In this document: piece after piece, positions 8,442 through 18,901 of the stretch
How positions within the stretch are numbered: position 1 is the first letter of the stretch
Layout of the letters: every line of letters begins with the position of its first letter
Source of the DNA: Mycobacterium sp. 1081908.1
GTDB taxonomy: Bacteria > Actinomycetota > Actinomycetes > Mycobacteriales > Mycobacteriaceae
Assembly (NCBI RefSeq): GCF_001673535.1
Contig: NZ_LZLY01000148.1
Location: 1-60,869 of the forward strand
Length of the DNA stretch: 60,869 nt
Reading direction: 5' to 3'
Program-made: the position numbers and the translations under genes
The notes under the pieces: generated by a model
The model's database searches: none
Seen by the model: the letters and a program-made list of their open reading frames with translations, nothing else
Told to the model about the DNA's origin: nothing

Positions 8442-9200
8442 TTATGACTCGGGCCGGTCGGCCGGAAGCTTGGCCGCCGCCTCCCGGTCGAGCAGCCAGA
8501 GCGTGGTCTCGATCCCGACGGCCCCGGCGGCCGGCACCGACGCCGGCGAGGCGCCGTCGATCGCGGCGGCGGCCGCGTCGGCCTTGCCCGCCCCGGACAC
8601 CATCAGCCACACCTCGCGGGAACGCCGGATTGCGGGCAGCGTCAACGTGATTCGCTGCGGAGGCGGTTTGGGGGAGTCTTCGACCCCGACCACCAGGCGG
8701 CTGGTCTCGCGCACCGCGGGGGTGTCCGGGAACAGGGAGTTGATGTGGCCCTCAGGGCCCATTCCCAGCAGGTGGACGTCGAAATCCGGCGCCGGCTGGC
8801 CGGGTTCGGCGTTGGCGGCCAGCAGCTGCTCGTAGGCCAGCGCCGCGGCGGCGAGGTCCGCGCCGAATTCGCCGTCGCTGGCCGGCATCGTGTGTACCTG
8901 GCTGGACGGGATGTCGACGTGATCGAGCAGGGCCTCCCGCGCCTGCTTGTCGTTGCGCTCGTCGTCGTCCTCGGGCACGTAGCGCTCGTCGCCCCAGAAC
9001 AGGTGCACCTTGGACCACTCGATGTCCCGCGAGCGCGTGCGGAGGTATTTCAGCAGCCCGATGCCGTTGCCGCCACCGGTCAGCACGATCAGGGCCCGCC
9101 CCCGGGCCGCCGTGGCGTCCTGGATGGCCTTGATCAGCCGTGCGCCCGCGGCCTCGACGAGGGCGTCGCCGTCTTCGAAAACTTCGACGATGGGGCTCAT
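8442..9200 (-). CDS. pgl: 6-phosphogluconolactonase
   Basis: 252 residues, the DevB/Pgl size. It hydrolyses 6-phosphogluconolactone to 6-phosphogluconate, the second oxidative step of the pentose phosphate pathway. Visible signatures are the phosphosugar-binding loop LTGGGNG, the VHLFWGDERYVP motif and the LLGMGPEGHINSLFP motif near the active-site His. The start codon overlaps the opcA stop by 4 bases, showing coupling within the operon. Confidence 0.96.
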   Translation of the reverse strand: MSPIVEVFEDGDALVEAAGARLIKAIQDATAARGRALIVLTGGGNGIGLLKYLRTRSRDIEWSKVHLFWGDERYVPEDDDERNDKQAREALLDHVDIPSSQVHTMPASDGEFGADLAAAALAYEQLLAANAEPGQPAPDFDVHLLGMGPEGHINSLFPDTPAVRETSRLVVGVEDSPKPPPQRITLTLPAIRRSREVWLMVSGAGKADAAAAAIDGASPASVPAAGAVGIETTLWLLDREAAAKLPADRPES

Positions 9201-10120
9201 ACGTATTGCACCTTCTTAATGCCCTCCAGCGCTGTTCGGTAGATCTCGTCGGCGTCCAGCCGGCGCAGGTCCTCGGCCAGGCACTCGCCGGTTTCCCTGC
9301 GCGCCAACGGAACCAGGGCGTCCGGCTTGGCGGTGCGGCTCAGCGTGGCGGTCCTGCCGTCCTGGGGCCGGCTGAGCACGATGGTCTCGCTCTGGCGTGC
9401 CAGCTCGACTTTGAGCTCGCCGACGGCCCGGCGCACCGGACCGTCGATCCGGCTGGCCAGCCAGCCCGCCAGGATGTCGAGGGCCGGCTCGGTCTTGAGG
9501 CCGGAAACCACCGCCGCCTCGATCGGTTCGTGCGGCGGCTGGTCCACCGCGGAGGTCAGCAGCGCGCGCCAGTAGGTGATGCGCGACCAGCACAGGTCGG
9601 TGTCGCCGGCGGTGTACCCCGGCAGGCGGCTCCTGATCGCTTCCAACGGGTCGATGCCGTTGGTGGCGTCGGTGATGCGCCGGATCGCCAACTTGCCCAA
9701 CGGGTCCTGCGCCGGCTTCTCCGGGGCGACGTCGGGCCACCACGCCACGACGGGAATGTCGGGCAGCAGGAACGGAACGACCACGCTGGCCGCGTGGCCG
9801 GCCAGCGGCCCGGACAGCTTCAGGATCACCACCTCGCTGGCGCCGGTGTCGCCGCCCGAGTGCAGCTGCGCGTCCAGGCGCGGCTCGTCGGCGTAGGGGT
9901 CGCCCCGCATCGTGACGATGATCCGGCTGGGGTGCTCGTGGCTGGCGTCGTTGGCGGCCTTGAGCGATTCCTCCAGCACGTCCTCGCTGTCCGGCGCGAT
10001 GAGCAGCGTCAGCACCCGCCCCATCGTGACGGCACCGATCTTTTCGCGGAGCTCGTCGAGTTTCTTGTTGACCGCCGTGGTGGTGGTGTCGGGCAGGTCG
10101 ACAATCACGGCCGCCGCCAT
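9197..10120 (-). CDS. opcA: Glucose-6-phosphate dehydrogenase assembly protein OpcA
   Basis: 307 residues, matching the OpcA family, whose members bind glucose-6-phosphate dehydrogenase and act as a redox-sensitive activator in actinobacteria and cyanobacteria. It has no catalytic motif; family-typical segments include VVPFLLPDIPVVAWWPD and CWSRITYWRALL. Its start lies 16 bases inside the end of zwf and its stop overlaps the pgl start, so all three products are probably made together. Confidence 0.94.
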   Translation of the reverse strand: MAAAVIVDLPDTTTTAVNKKLDELREKIGAVTMGRVLTLLIAPDSEDVLEESLKAANDASHEHPSRIIVTMRGDPYADEPRLDAQLHSGGDTGASEVVILKLSGPLAGHAASVVVPFLLPDIPVVAWWPDVAPEKPAQDPLGKLAIRRITDATNGIDPLEAIRSRLPGYTAGDTDLCWSRITYWRALLTSAVDQPPHEPIEAAVVSGLKTEPALDILAGWLASRIDGPVRRAVGELKVELARQSETIVLSRPQDGRTATLSRTAKPDALVPLARRETGECLAEDLRRLDADEIYRTALEGIKKVQYV

Positions 10121-11667
10121 TCCCGCCCGGTGCGGCGCAGCATCTCGAACGCCGACTCCGGACCCCAGGTGCCGGCCTCGTACGGGTCGGGCTTGCCGTG
10201 CGCCGCCCAGTTGTCGAGGACGGGATCGAGGATCTCCCAGGCCAATTCGACCTCGTCGTTGACCGGGAAAAGGGACGGCTCGCCGAGCAGCACGTCGAGG
10301 ATGAGCGCTTCGTAGGCCTCCGGCGATTCCTCGGCGAAGGCCGACCCGTAGGAAAAGTCCATGTTGACGTCGCGGACCTCCATCGCGGTGCCGGGCACCT
10401 TGGAGCCGAACCGCAGCGTGATCCCCTCGTCGGGCTGCACCCGGATGACCATGGCGTTGGCGCCCAGCTCGTCGGTCATGGTCGCGTCGAACGGCAGAAA
10501 CGGCGCGCGCTTGAACACCAGGGCGATCTCGGTCACCCTGCGGCCCAGGCGTTTACCGGTCCGCAGGTAGAACGGCACGCCGGCCCAGCGGCGGGTGTCG
10601 ACCTCGAGTGTGATGGCGGCGAACGTCTCGGTGGTGGAGTCCTTGGCGAACCCCTCCTCGTCGAGCAGCCCGACGACCTTCTCGCCGCCCTGCCAGCCGC
10701 CGGTGTACTGGCCCCGGCTGGTGGTCTCGTCGAGCGGTTCGGCGAGCTGTGTCGCCGAGAGCACCTTGATCTTCTCGGTTTGCAGCGCGGCGGGATTGAA
10801 GCTGATCGGTTCCTCCATCGCGGTCAGCGCCAGCAGCTGCATGAGATGGTTCTGGATGACGTCGCGGGCCGCGCCGATGCCGTCGTAGTAGCCGGCCCGC
10901 CCGCCCAGCCCGATGTCCTCGGCCATCGTGATCTGCACGTGGTCGACGTAGTGCGCGTTCCAGATCGGATCGAACAACTGGTTGGCGAACCGCAGCGCCA
11001 GGATGTTGCGGACCGTCTCCTTGCCCAGGTAGTGGTCGATCCGGAACACCGCCTCCTCGGGGAAGACGGCGTTTACGGTTTTGTTCAGCTCGCGGGCGCT
11101 TTCCAGGTCGTGCCCGAAGGGCTTCTCGATGACCACTCGGCTCCACCGGTCGCCCTGCGGGCGGGCCAACCCGGACCTGTGCAGCTGCTCACACACCACC
11201 GGGAAGGCGTTCGGCGGGATCGCCAGGTAGAAGGCGTGGTTGCCGCCGGTGCCGCGCTCGGCGTCGAGCTTCTCCAGCGTCTCGGCGAGCCGGGCGAACG
11301 CCTCGTCGTCGTCGAAAGCGCCCGGCACGAAACGGAATCCCTCGGCCAGCCGCTCCCAGTTCTCCTCCCGGAACGGCGTGCGGCAATGCTCCTTGACGGC
11401 CTGGTAGACCACCTTGCGGAAGTCCTGCGTCTGCCAGTCCCGGCGGGCGAAACCGACCAGCGAGAAGGTGGGCGGCAGCAGCCCGCGATTGGCCAGGTCG
11501 TAGATGGCCGGCATCACCTTCTTGCGGGCCAGGTCGCCGGTGACGCCGAAGATCACCATGCCGCACGGGCCGGCGATCCGGGGCAGTCGCTTATCTTGCT
11601 TGTCCCGCAACGGGTTTCGCCACTGTGTGGCGTCGCGGGAGCCCACCTTCGAGCCCGCTGGGCTCAT
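10105..11667 (-). CDS. zwf: Glucose-6-phosphate 1-dehydrogenase
   Basis: 520 residues. It oxidises glucose-6-phosphate with NADP+, the entry step of the pentose phosphate pathway. The nucleotide motif FGVTGDLARKK is near residue 38, and the catalytic signature RIDHYLGKE follows about 180 residues later with the expected His and Lys. ATG at 11667 overlaps the tal stop as ATGA; upstream in-frame sequence is tal read in another frame. It corresponds to zwf2 (Rv1447c) of M. tuberculosis. Confidence 0.97.
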   Translation of the reverse strand: MSPAGSKVGSRDATQWRNPLRDKQDKRLPRIAGPCGMVIFGVTGDLARKKVMPAIYDLANRGLLPPTFSLVGFARRDWQTQDFRKVVYQAVKEHCRTPFREENWERLAEGFRFVPGAFDDDEAFARLAETLEKLDAERGTGGNHAFYLAIPPNAFPVVCEQLHRSGLARPQGDRWSRVVIEKPFGHDLESARELNKTVNAVFPEEAVFRIDHYLGKETVRNILALRFANQLFDPIWNAHYVDHVQITMAEDIGLGGRAGYYDGIGAARDVIQNHLMQLLALTAMEEPISFNPAALQTEKIKVLSATQLAEPLDETTSRGQYTGGWQGGEKVVGLLDEEGFAKDSTTETFAAITLEVDTRRWAGVPFYLRTGKRLGRRVTEIALVFKRAPFLPFDATMTDELGANAMVIRVQPDEGITLRFGSKVPGTAMEVRDVNMDFSYGSAFAEESPEAYEALILDVLLGEPSLFPVNDEVELAWEILDPVLDNWAAHGKPDPYEAGTWGPESAFEMLRRTGREWRRP

Positions 11668-12785
11668 TTGCCGAGGGAATCGAGTTGCTTCTGCGTCTCT
11701 TCCAACAGCTCGGTCCAGGACTCCACGAACTTGTCCACGCCTTCTTTTTCCAGCACCACGAATACGTCGGTCAGGTCGACGCCGACCGCGGCCAGCTTGT
11801 CGAACACCTCCTGTGCGGCCGATGCGGTGCCGGTGACGGTGTCGCCCTTGACATCTCCGTGATCGGCGACGGCGTCGATCGTCTTCTCGGGCATGGTGTT
11901 CACCGTGTTCGGCGCCACCAGCTCGGTGACGTAGAGGGTGTCGGAGTAGTCGGGGTTCTTGACGCCCGTCGAAGCCCACAGCGGGCGCTGCACCCGCGCG
12001 CCGTCGGACTGCAGCGCCCCGTAGCGATCGCCGCCCTTGAAGACCTCCTCATAGGCGGCGTACGCCAGCCGGGCGTTGGCGACGCCGGCCTTGCCGCGCA
12101 GCGCGAGCGCGTCTTCGGAGCCGATCTTTTCCAGCCGCTTGTCGACCTCGGTGTCCACCCGGGAGACGAAGAACGATGCCACCGAATGGATCTTGGACAG
12201 GTCGTGTCCGGCTTCGCGCGCCTTCTCCAGCCCCTCCAGGTAGGCGTCCATCACCTGGCGGTGCCGCTCGACGGAGAAGATCAGCGTGACGTTGACCGAA
12301 ATCCCTTCCGCCAGAACGGAAGCGATCGCCGGAATGCCGGCCTTGGTCGCGGGGATCTTGATGAACAGGTTCGGCCGGTCGACGATCTTCCACAGCTCGA
12401 CGGCCTGCGCGGTGGTCTTGTCGGTGTCGTCGGCCAGTCGCGGGTCGACCTCGATGGACACCCGGCCGTCGACGCCGTCGGAGGCCTCCCACTGCGGCCG
12501 CAGCACGTCGCACGCGTTGCGCACGTCGTCGGTAGTGACGGTGCGAATGGTGGCGTCCACGTCGGCACCGCGCTCGGCCAGCTCGGCGATCTGGCCGTTG
12601 TACGTGTCGCTGTCGGCGAACGCCTTCTGGAAGATCGACGGGTTGGTGGTCACGCCGACAACGCTTTTGGTGTCGATCAGCTCCTGCAGGTTGCCCGACT
12701 GCAGCCGCTCCCGCGACAAGTCGTCCAGCCAAACGGACACCCCGGCTGCGCTCAGCGCCGCGAGGTTGGGGTTCTGACTGGCCAT
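11664..12785 (-). CDS. tal: Transaldolase
   Basis: 373 residues, the long actinobacterial transaldolase. It moves a dihydroxyacetone unit between sugar phosphates in the non-oxidative pentose phosphate branch. VTTNPSIFQKAF and the LFIKIPATKAG motif with the Schiff-base Lys are present, as is a WASTGVKNPDYSDTLYV stretch near the C terminus. ATG at 12785 is preferred over GTG at 12794 because AAAGGG lies about 8 bases upstream. It starts 15 bases after the tkt stop. Confidence 0.97.
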   Translation of the reverse strand: MASQNPNLAALSAAGVSVWLDDLSRERLQSGNLQELIDTKSVVGVTTNPSIFQKAFADSDTYNGQIAELAERGADVDATIRTVTTDDVRNACDVLRPQWEASDGVDGRVSIEVDPRLADDTDKTTAQAVELWKIVDRPNLFIKIPATKAGIPAIASVLAEGISVNVTLIFSVERHRQVMDAYLEGLEKAREAGHDLSKIHSVASFFVSRVDTEVDKRLEKIGSEDALALRGKAGVANARLAYAAYEEVFKGGDRYGALQSDGARVQRPLWASTGVKNPDYSDTLYVTELVAPNTVNTMPEKTIDAVADHGDVKGDTVTGTASAAQEVFDKLAAVGVDLTDVFVVLEKEGVDKFVESWTELLEETQKQLDSLGK

Positions 12786-12800
12786 GTGAATCACCCTTTC

Positions 12801-14891
<2,091 letters not shown>

Positions 14892-15143
14892 AGCCTCAGT
14901 CCTTGGGTCATCAAGCTGATATTGCCTACCCTAATGCGGGAGTGCCGGCTCCTGCAGCGCAGAGTTTCGGGTACCCAACGCCGGCCGCTGTGAAAATTAC
15001 GCCCTCGTTGCCTGGGCTTTGCAATCAGTTCGGAATTGTCGGGAGAATCCTTTTCGGACCCTCCGGGCAGGCGGCCGCCGGCACGCGGTCTACCATCGTG
15101 CGTAGTAGATGCTGCGCGCTGCTGCGACCCGAGGAGTTATTGC

Positions 15144-16070
15144 GTGAGCGTTCGCGGGCGCGCCGCGCCGAGCGGAGTACCGACCCGAGTTCAGGGGACG
15201 GTGCTGGCGTACCTGGCGCTCACCAAGCCGCGGGTGATCGAACTGCTGCTGGTCACCGCGATACCGGCGATGCTGCTGGCCCACCGCGGCGCCGTGAACC
15301 CGCTGCTGATCCTGAACACGCTGATCGGCGGGATGCTGGCCGCCGGCGGCGCCAACACGCTCAACTGCGTGGCAGACGCCGACATCGACAAGGTGATGAA
15401 GCGCACCGCGCGCAGGCCGCTGGCGCGGGCCGCGGTGCCGACGCGAAACGCGCTGGTGCTGGGACTGGTGCTCAGCGTGGGCTCGTTCTTCTGGCTGTGG
15501 TGGACCACGAACCTGCTGTCGGGACTGCTGGCCATCGCCACCATCGCGTTCTACGTTTTCGTCTACACCCTGTTGCTCAAGCGCCGCACCTCGCAGAACG
15601 TCGTGTGGGGCGGGGCGGCCGGCTGCATGCCCGTGATGATCGGCTGGTCCGCGGTCACCGGCACCATCGGCTGGCCCGCGCTGGTGATGTTCGCGATCAT
15701 CTTCTTCTGGACGCCCCCGCACACGTGGGCCCTGGCGATGCGTTACAAGGACGACTACAAGGCGGCCGGCGTCCCGATGCTGCCCGCGGTGGCGACCGAG
15801 CGTCAGGTCACCAAGCAGATCCTGATCTACACCTGGCTGACGGTGCTCGCGACGCTGGCGCTGGCGCCCGCCACCGGCTGGGTGTACGCGGCGGTCGCCC
15901 TGCTTGCCGGGGTGTGGTTCCTGGCGATGGCCCATCAGCTGTACGCCGGCGTGCGCGCCGGCGAGCCGGTCAAGCCGCTGCGCCTGTTCCTGCAGTCGAA
16001 CAACTACCTCGCGGTGGTGTTCTGCGCGCTGGCGGTCGACTCGGTGATCGCGCTGCCGACGCTGCTGTAG
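15144..16070 (+). CDS. ctaB: Protohaem IX farnesyltransferase (haem O synthase)
   Basis: 308 residues, an integral membrane UbiA-type prenyltransferase with about eight or nine hydrophobic helices. It attaches a farnesyl chain to haem B to make haem O for cytochrome aa3 oxidase. The two Asp-rich motifs, NCVADADIDKVMKRT and MRYKDDYKAAGVPML, mark the Mg-diphosphate and substrate sites. GTG at 15144 is chosen because GAGGAG lies 8 bases upstream, and it gives the same length as M. tuberculosis CtaB. It works with CtaA, encoded 1.8 kb downstream on the other strand. Confidence 0.95.
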   Translation: MSVRGRAAPSGVPTRVQGTVLAYLALTKPRVIELLLVTAIPAMLLAHRGAVNPLLILNTLIGGMLAAGGANTLNCVADADIDKVMKRTARRPLARAAVPTRNALVLGLVLSVGSFFWLWWTTNLLSGLLAIATIAFYVFVYTLLLKRRTSQNVVWGGAAGCMPVMIGWSAVTGTIGWPALVMFAIIFFWTPPHTWALAMRYKDDYKAAGVPMLPAVATERQVTKQILIYTWLTVLATLALAPATGWVYAAVALLAGVWFLAMAHQLYAGVRAGEPVKPLRLFLQSNNYLAVVFCALAVDSVIALPTLL

Positions 16071-16076
16071 CCGGGG

Positions 16077-16196
16077 TTAGTCCCATCGGCCACATTGGTC
16101 TCTCGCGGCGCGCGGGACCCGGTGTGCCCGCCTCGCAGCGACTTTCGTTGCGGCAGAGGTGGGGGGTGAAAATCCACCGACTGCGCAGGTGCACAT
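16077..16196 (-). CDS. Candidate small protein, 39 residues
   Basis: The 176-base gap between convergent ctaB and qor holds a short minus-strand frame that begins MCTCAVGG, is rich in Arg and Ala in its second half, and ends CGRWD. A good ribosome site (GGAAGGGG, 6 bases before the ATG) is the main support. There is no homology I recognise, and its three Cys are at positions 2, 4 and 35. It lies 50 bases downstream of the qor stop and could share its transcript. It may be spurious. Confidence 0.3.
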   Translation of the reverse strand: MCTCAVGGFSPPTSAATKVAARRAHRVPRAARDQCGRWD

Positions 16197-16246
16197 CGCC
16201 GACCCCTTCCTTTTCTGGGGCCGTGGTGAAAGTTGTGCTCTAGCCG

Positions 16247-17221
16247 CTAGGGCAGCAGCACGATCGAGCCCGTCGTCTTGCGGCCCTGCAGGTCCTGGTG
16301 TGCCCGCGCGGCCTCCGCGAGCGGGTAGCGCCCGCCGACCTCGATGGTGATGCCGCCGCCGGCGATCGCGTCGAACAATTCGCCCGCGCGCCAATGGAAC
16401 TCGTCGCCGGTGCGGATGAAGTGCGCCAGCGACGGCCGGGTCAGGAACACCGAGCCGGCGGCGTTGAGGCGCTGTGGGTCGAACGGCGGAACCGGGCCAC
16501 TCGCGGCGCCGAACAGCGCCAGGGTGCCGCGCACGGCCAGGCTGGCCAGGCTGGCGTCGAACGTCGTCGCGCCCACGCCGTCGTACACCGCGGCCACCCC
16601 TTCGCCCGCCGTCAATTCGCGGATCTGCCGGCCGAATTCGTCCGGGTCGTCGGGGTAGGAGAGCACCTCGGCCGCGCCGGCCTCCTCGGACATCCGCGCC
16701 TTCTCCGGCGTGGAGACCGTGGTGATCACCCGCGCGCCGAGCAGCGTCGCCCACTGCGTCAGGATCAGCCCGACGCCGCCGGCGCCCGCATGCACCAGCA
16801 CCGTGTCCCCGGTTTTGACCGGATACACCGACTTCAGCAGGTAGTGCGCGGTCAGGCCCTTCAGCATCACCGAGGCCGCCACCTCGGACGTCACGCCGTC
16901 GGGCACCTTGGCCGTCAAAGCCGCTGGGGCGGTGGCGAATTCGGCGTACGCACCGGTCGCCGCGGCGGTGCCCACCCGGTCACCCGCGCCGAGGCCGTCG
17001 ACCCCGTCTCCGGTGGCGACGACGGTGCCGGACGTCTCCTGGCCGAGGAGGAACGGCACCTGCCGCGGGTACTGCCCGGAGCGGAAATACGTGTCGATGT
17101 AGTTGACGCCGATGGCCTCGGCCTTGATCATGACCTCGCCGGGACCGGGCGTGGGCTCGGGGGCTTCGACGTAGCGCAGGACTTCGGGACCACCGGTTTC
17201 GCTGACTTCGATTGCGTGCAT
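16247..17221 (-). CDS. qor: Quinone oxidoreductase, zinc-independent alcohol dehydrogenase family
   Basis: 324 residues, the usual length of NADPH:quinone oxidoreductase in the MDR superfamily. The N-terminal GroES-like domain has GVNYIDTYFRSGQYP and the cofactor domain has VLVHAGAGGVGLILTQWA, the AxxGGVG NADPH motif. The zinc-binding Cys cluster of alcohol dehydrogenases is absent. It probably reduces quinones in the cytosol; the true substrate is not shown by sequence. ATG at 17221 is only 19 bases from the start of the divergent gene at 17241, so their promoters overlap. Confidence 0.93.
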   Translation of the reverse strand: MHAIEVSETGGPEVLRYVEAPEPTPGPGEVMIKAEAIGVNYIDTYFRSGQYPRQVPFLLGQETSGTVVATGDGVDGLGAGDRVGTAAATGAYAEFATAPAALTAKVPDGVTSEVAASVMLKGLTAHYLLKSVYPVKTGDTVLVHAGAGGVGLILTQWATLLGARVITTVSTPEKARMSEEAGAAEVLSYPDDPDEFGRQIRELTAGEGVAAVYDGVGATTFDASLASLAVRGTLALFGAASGPVPPFDPQRLNAAGSVFLTRPSLAHFIRTGDEFHWRAGELFDAIAGGGITIEVGGRYPLAEAARAHQDLQGRKTTGSIVLLP

Positions 17222-17226
17222 GTGGA

Positions 17227-17232
17227 TATCAT
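17227..17232 (+). promoter_or_regulatory. Possible leaderless -10 box for the ATP-grasp-like gene
   Basis: TATCAT (TANNNT) ends 8 bases before the ATG at 17241. It sits in the 19-base space between divergent starts, which supports 17241 over the in-frame ATG at 17220. Confidence 0.35.
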
Positions 17233-17240
17233 GCCCGGGC

Positions 17241-17873
17241 ATGAGGCTGGCCCGGCCGGACGTCTTCCATCCGCGCATCGTGCTGGCGGGCGGTAAGCGA
17301 CACGACGACGACGCCGGGCTGGTGCCGGCGCTGCGAACCCGTGGGCTGCACGCTCGCTGGTTGTCCTGGGACGATCCCGAGACACTCGGCGCCGACCTGG
17401 TGATCCTGCGGGCAGCCCCCGACCGCCGCGACGAATTCCTCGCCTGGATCCGCCGTGCGCGCCACCTGCTCAACCCGCCCGACGCGGTCGCGTGGAACCT
17501 CGGCGAGCGGTACCTGCGCGACCTGGCGGACGAAGTCCCCGTCGGCGGAGTCGGCGAGAAGTCGCTGATCCTTCTCGGCGGGCAGCGGTCGCACGCCTGG
17601 CCCGCCGAGCCGGAATTCGAGACCTGGGATTTGGGCTACGCGGCGCTCGCCTGTGCCGCCCGGCACGCCGGCATCGAGCCCGGCGAATTGCTCTACGCGC
17701 GCGTCGATATCAGCGACGACCGAGTGAGCGGGCTCGACCTCGTCGCGCCGTCGCTGGGCTGGTCGCATCTCGACGCCGACGCCCGCGGGCGCGCCCAGCG
17801 CGGGTTCGCCCTCGCCGTGGAGTCAGCCTGCGAGCGGCTGGGGCTCGGCCCGTTCTCGCATCGACGCCCATAG
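17241..17873 (+). CDS. ATP-grasp-like protein, apparently shortened (Rv1455-like)
   Basis: 210 residues. The N-terminal part (VLAGG, DDDAGLVPALRTRGL, WDDPETLGADLVILRA, LLNPPDAVAWNLGERYLRDLA) and the C-terminal part (ELLYARVDI, LELDLV-like LDLVAPSLGW, FALAVESACERLGLGPFSHRRP) resemble mycobacterial ATP-grasp proteins. The central stretch expected between them, with the Lys-containing ATP-binding segment, is missing: the text passes from LADEVPVGG directly to GEKSLILLGG. From memory of the family, about 60-80 residues are lost, with smaller gaps elsewhere, so ATP binding is doubtful. The 3' end overlaps ctaA convergently by 51 bases. Position matches Rv1455. Function unknown. Confidence 0.7.
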   Translation: MRLARPDVFHPRIVLAGGKRHDDDAGLVPALRTRGLHARWLSWDDPETLGADLVILRAAPDRRDEFLAWIRRARHLLNPPDAVAWNLGERYLRDLADEVPVGGVGEKSLILLGGQRSHAWPAEPEFETWDLGYAALACAARHAGIEPGELLYARVDISDDRVSGLDLVAPSLGWSHLDADARGRAQRGFALAVESACERLGLGPFSHRRP

Positions 17874-18776
17874 CGCCGCCGTCGCCGCCGTGCAGGCCGC
17901 CGCGCCGGCCACGTGCACCGCGACCAGGGCGGCGGGCACGCCGGTGTAGTACTGCGTGATGCCCACGACGGCCTGGGCGCACACCAGGGCGACCAGCACG
18001 CCCAGCCGCAGCCGGATCGCCCGGCCGGCGCCCACCGCCAGCAGCCCGAAGCCGAGCCCGACCAGCAACGCCAGGTAGGCGACCAGCAGCGACGAATGCG
18101 CGTGCACCAGGGTGGTGATCTCGACCTTCAGCCGGGGCACCGTCCGGCTGGGGCTGCGGTCGCCCGCGTGCGGGCCGGCGGCGGTCACCAGCGTGCCGGT
18201 GACCAGCACCGCCGCCAGGTTCACCGCGCTGAGCGCGGTCAGCGCGCGCAGCGGCCGGGCCACCCGGTCGTGGACCACGCCACCGTCGGGCTCTCCCACC
18301 TTGACGTAGAGCAACACCGACAGCCACACCATCGTCATCGACGTCAGCAGGTGCACGGCTACCGTCCACCACAGCAACCCGGTGCGCACGGTGACGCCGC
18401 CGATCACCGCCTGCACCACCGTCGACACCGGCATCAGCCACGCATAGACCAGGACCTCGGTGCGCCGGCGCGCGCGCGTCACGGCCAGGACCGCCAGCGC
18501 CGCGGCGATCACCACGGCGAAGGTGATCATCCGGTTGCCGAACTCGACGGCCTGGTGAATGCGGGGTACCTCGGCCACGGCGACCGGGGTGAAGCTGCCG
18601 GGAAAGCACTGCGGCCAGGTGGGACAGCCCAGGCCCGAGGCGGTGACGCGCACGATGGCGCCGGTGACCGCGATGCCGCCCTGGGTGAGGATGACGAGCG
18701 CGGCGACCACCCGCTGGGCGCGCAGGCTGGGGTCGGGGAGCAGGTCCACCAACCGCCGCAGCGTTCGTCGTAGCAC
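17823..18776 (-). CDS. ctaA: Haem A synthase / COX15-CtaA family protein
   Basis: 317 residues with about eight membrane helices. It converts haem O to haem A for cytochrome aa3 oxidase. The segments GIAVTGAIVRVTASGLGCPTWPQC, EFGNR, VHLLTS and HAHSSLLV carry the conserved His/Cys positions of the family. The GTG at 18776 is supported by a TACGAT hexamer 6 bases upstream, suggesting a leaderless start, and upstream in-frame sequence has no membrane character. Corresponds to Rv1456c. It works after CtaB. Confidence 0.92.
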   Translation of the reverse strand: MLRRTLRRLVDLLPDPSLRAQRVVAALVILTQGGIAVTGAIVRVTASGLGCPTWPQCFPGSFTPVAVAEVPRIHQAVEFGNRMITFAVVIAAALAVLAVTRARRRTEVLVYAWLMPVSTVVQAVIGGVTVRTGLLWWTVAVHLLTSMTMVWLSVLLYVKVGEPDGGVVHDRVARPLRALTALSAVNLAAVLVTGTLVTAAGPHAGDRSPSRTVPRLKVEITTLVHAHSSLLVAYLALLVGLGFGLLAVGAGRAIRLRLGVLVALVCAQAVVGITQYYTGVPAALVAVHVAGAAACTAATAALWASMRERAEPQPLAG

Positions 18777-18782
18777 CGCCCG

Positions 18783-18788
18783 ATCGTA
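18783..18788 (-). promoter_or_regulatory. Leaderless-type -10 box for ctaA
   Basis: On the minus strand this reads TACGAT, 6 bases before the GTG at 18776. No ribosome site is visible between them. Confidence 0.45.
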
Positions 18789-18835
18789 AGGGCTCCTACG
18801 CCGCGTAGTAGAAGCGGCCTCGTCGCCGAGACATA

Positions 18836-18874
18836 AACCACGCACACCCGTTGCGGCGAGTCGTGTGCGTGGTT
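18836..18874. terminator. Hairpin after the ABC exporter operon
   Basis: Perfect inverted repeat with 12-base arms (AACCACGCACAC at 18836-18847 and its complement at 18863-18874) and a 15-base loop. It lies 28 bases beyond the permease stop and upstream of ctaA. There is no T run, so it is a mycobacterial-type hairpin terminator or attenuator rather than a classical one. Confidence 0.55.
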
Positions 18875-18901
18875 GCAGTGTCGCGGGCGGGCCCCGGCCG
18901 T

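Noticed and set aside
16155..16200. GGGGGGTGAAAATCCACCGACTGCG, slightly like part of a cobalamin riboswitch core
   Set aside because: No B12 box or other core elements are visible, and the region lies between two converging genes with no downstream gene to control.
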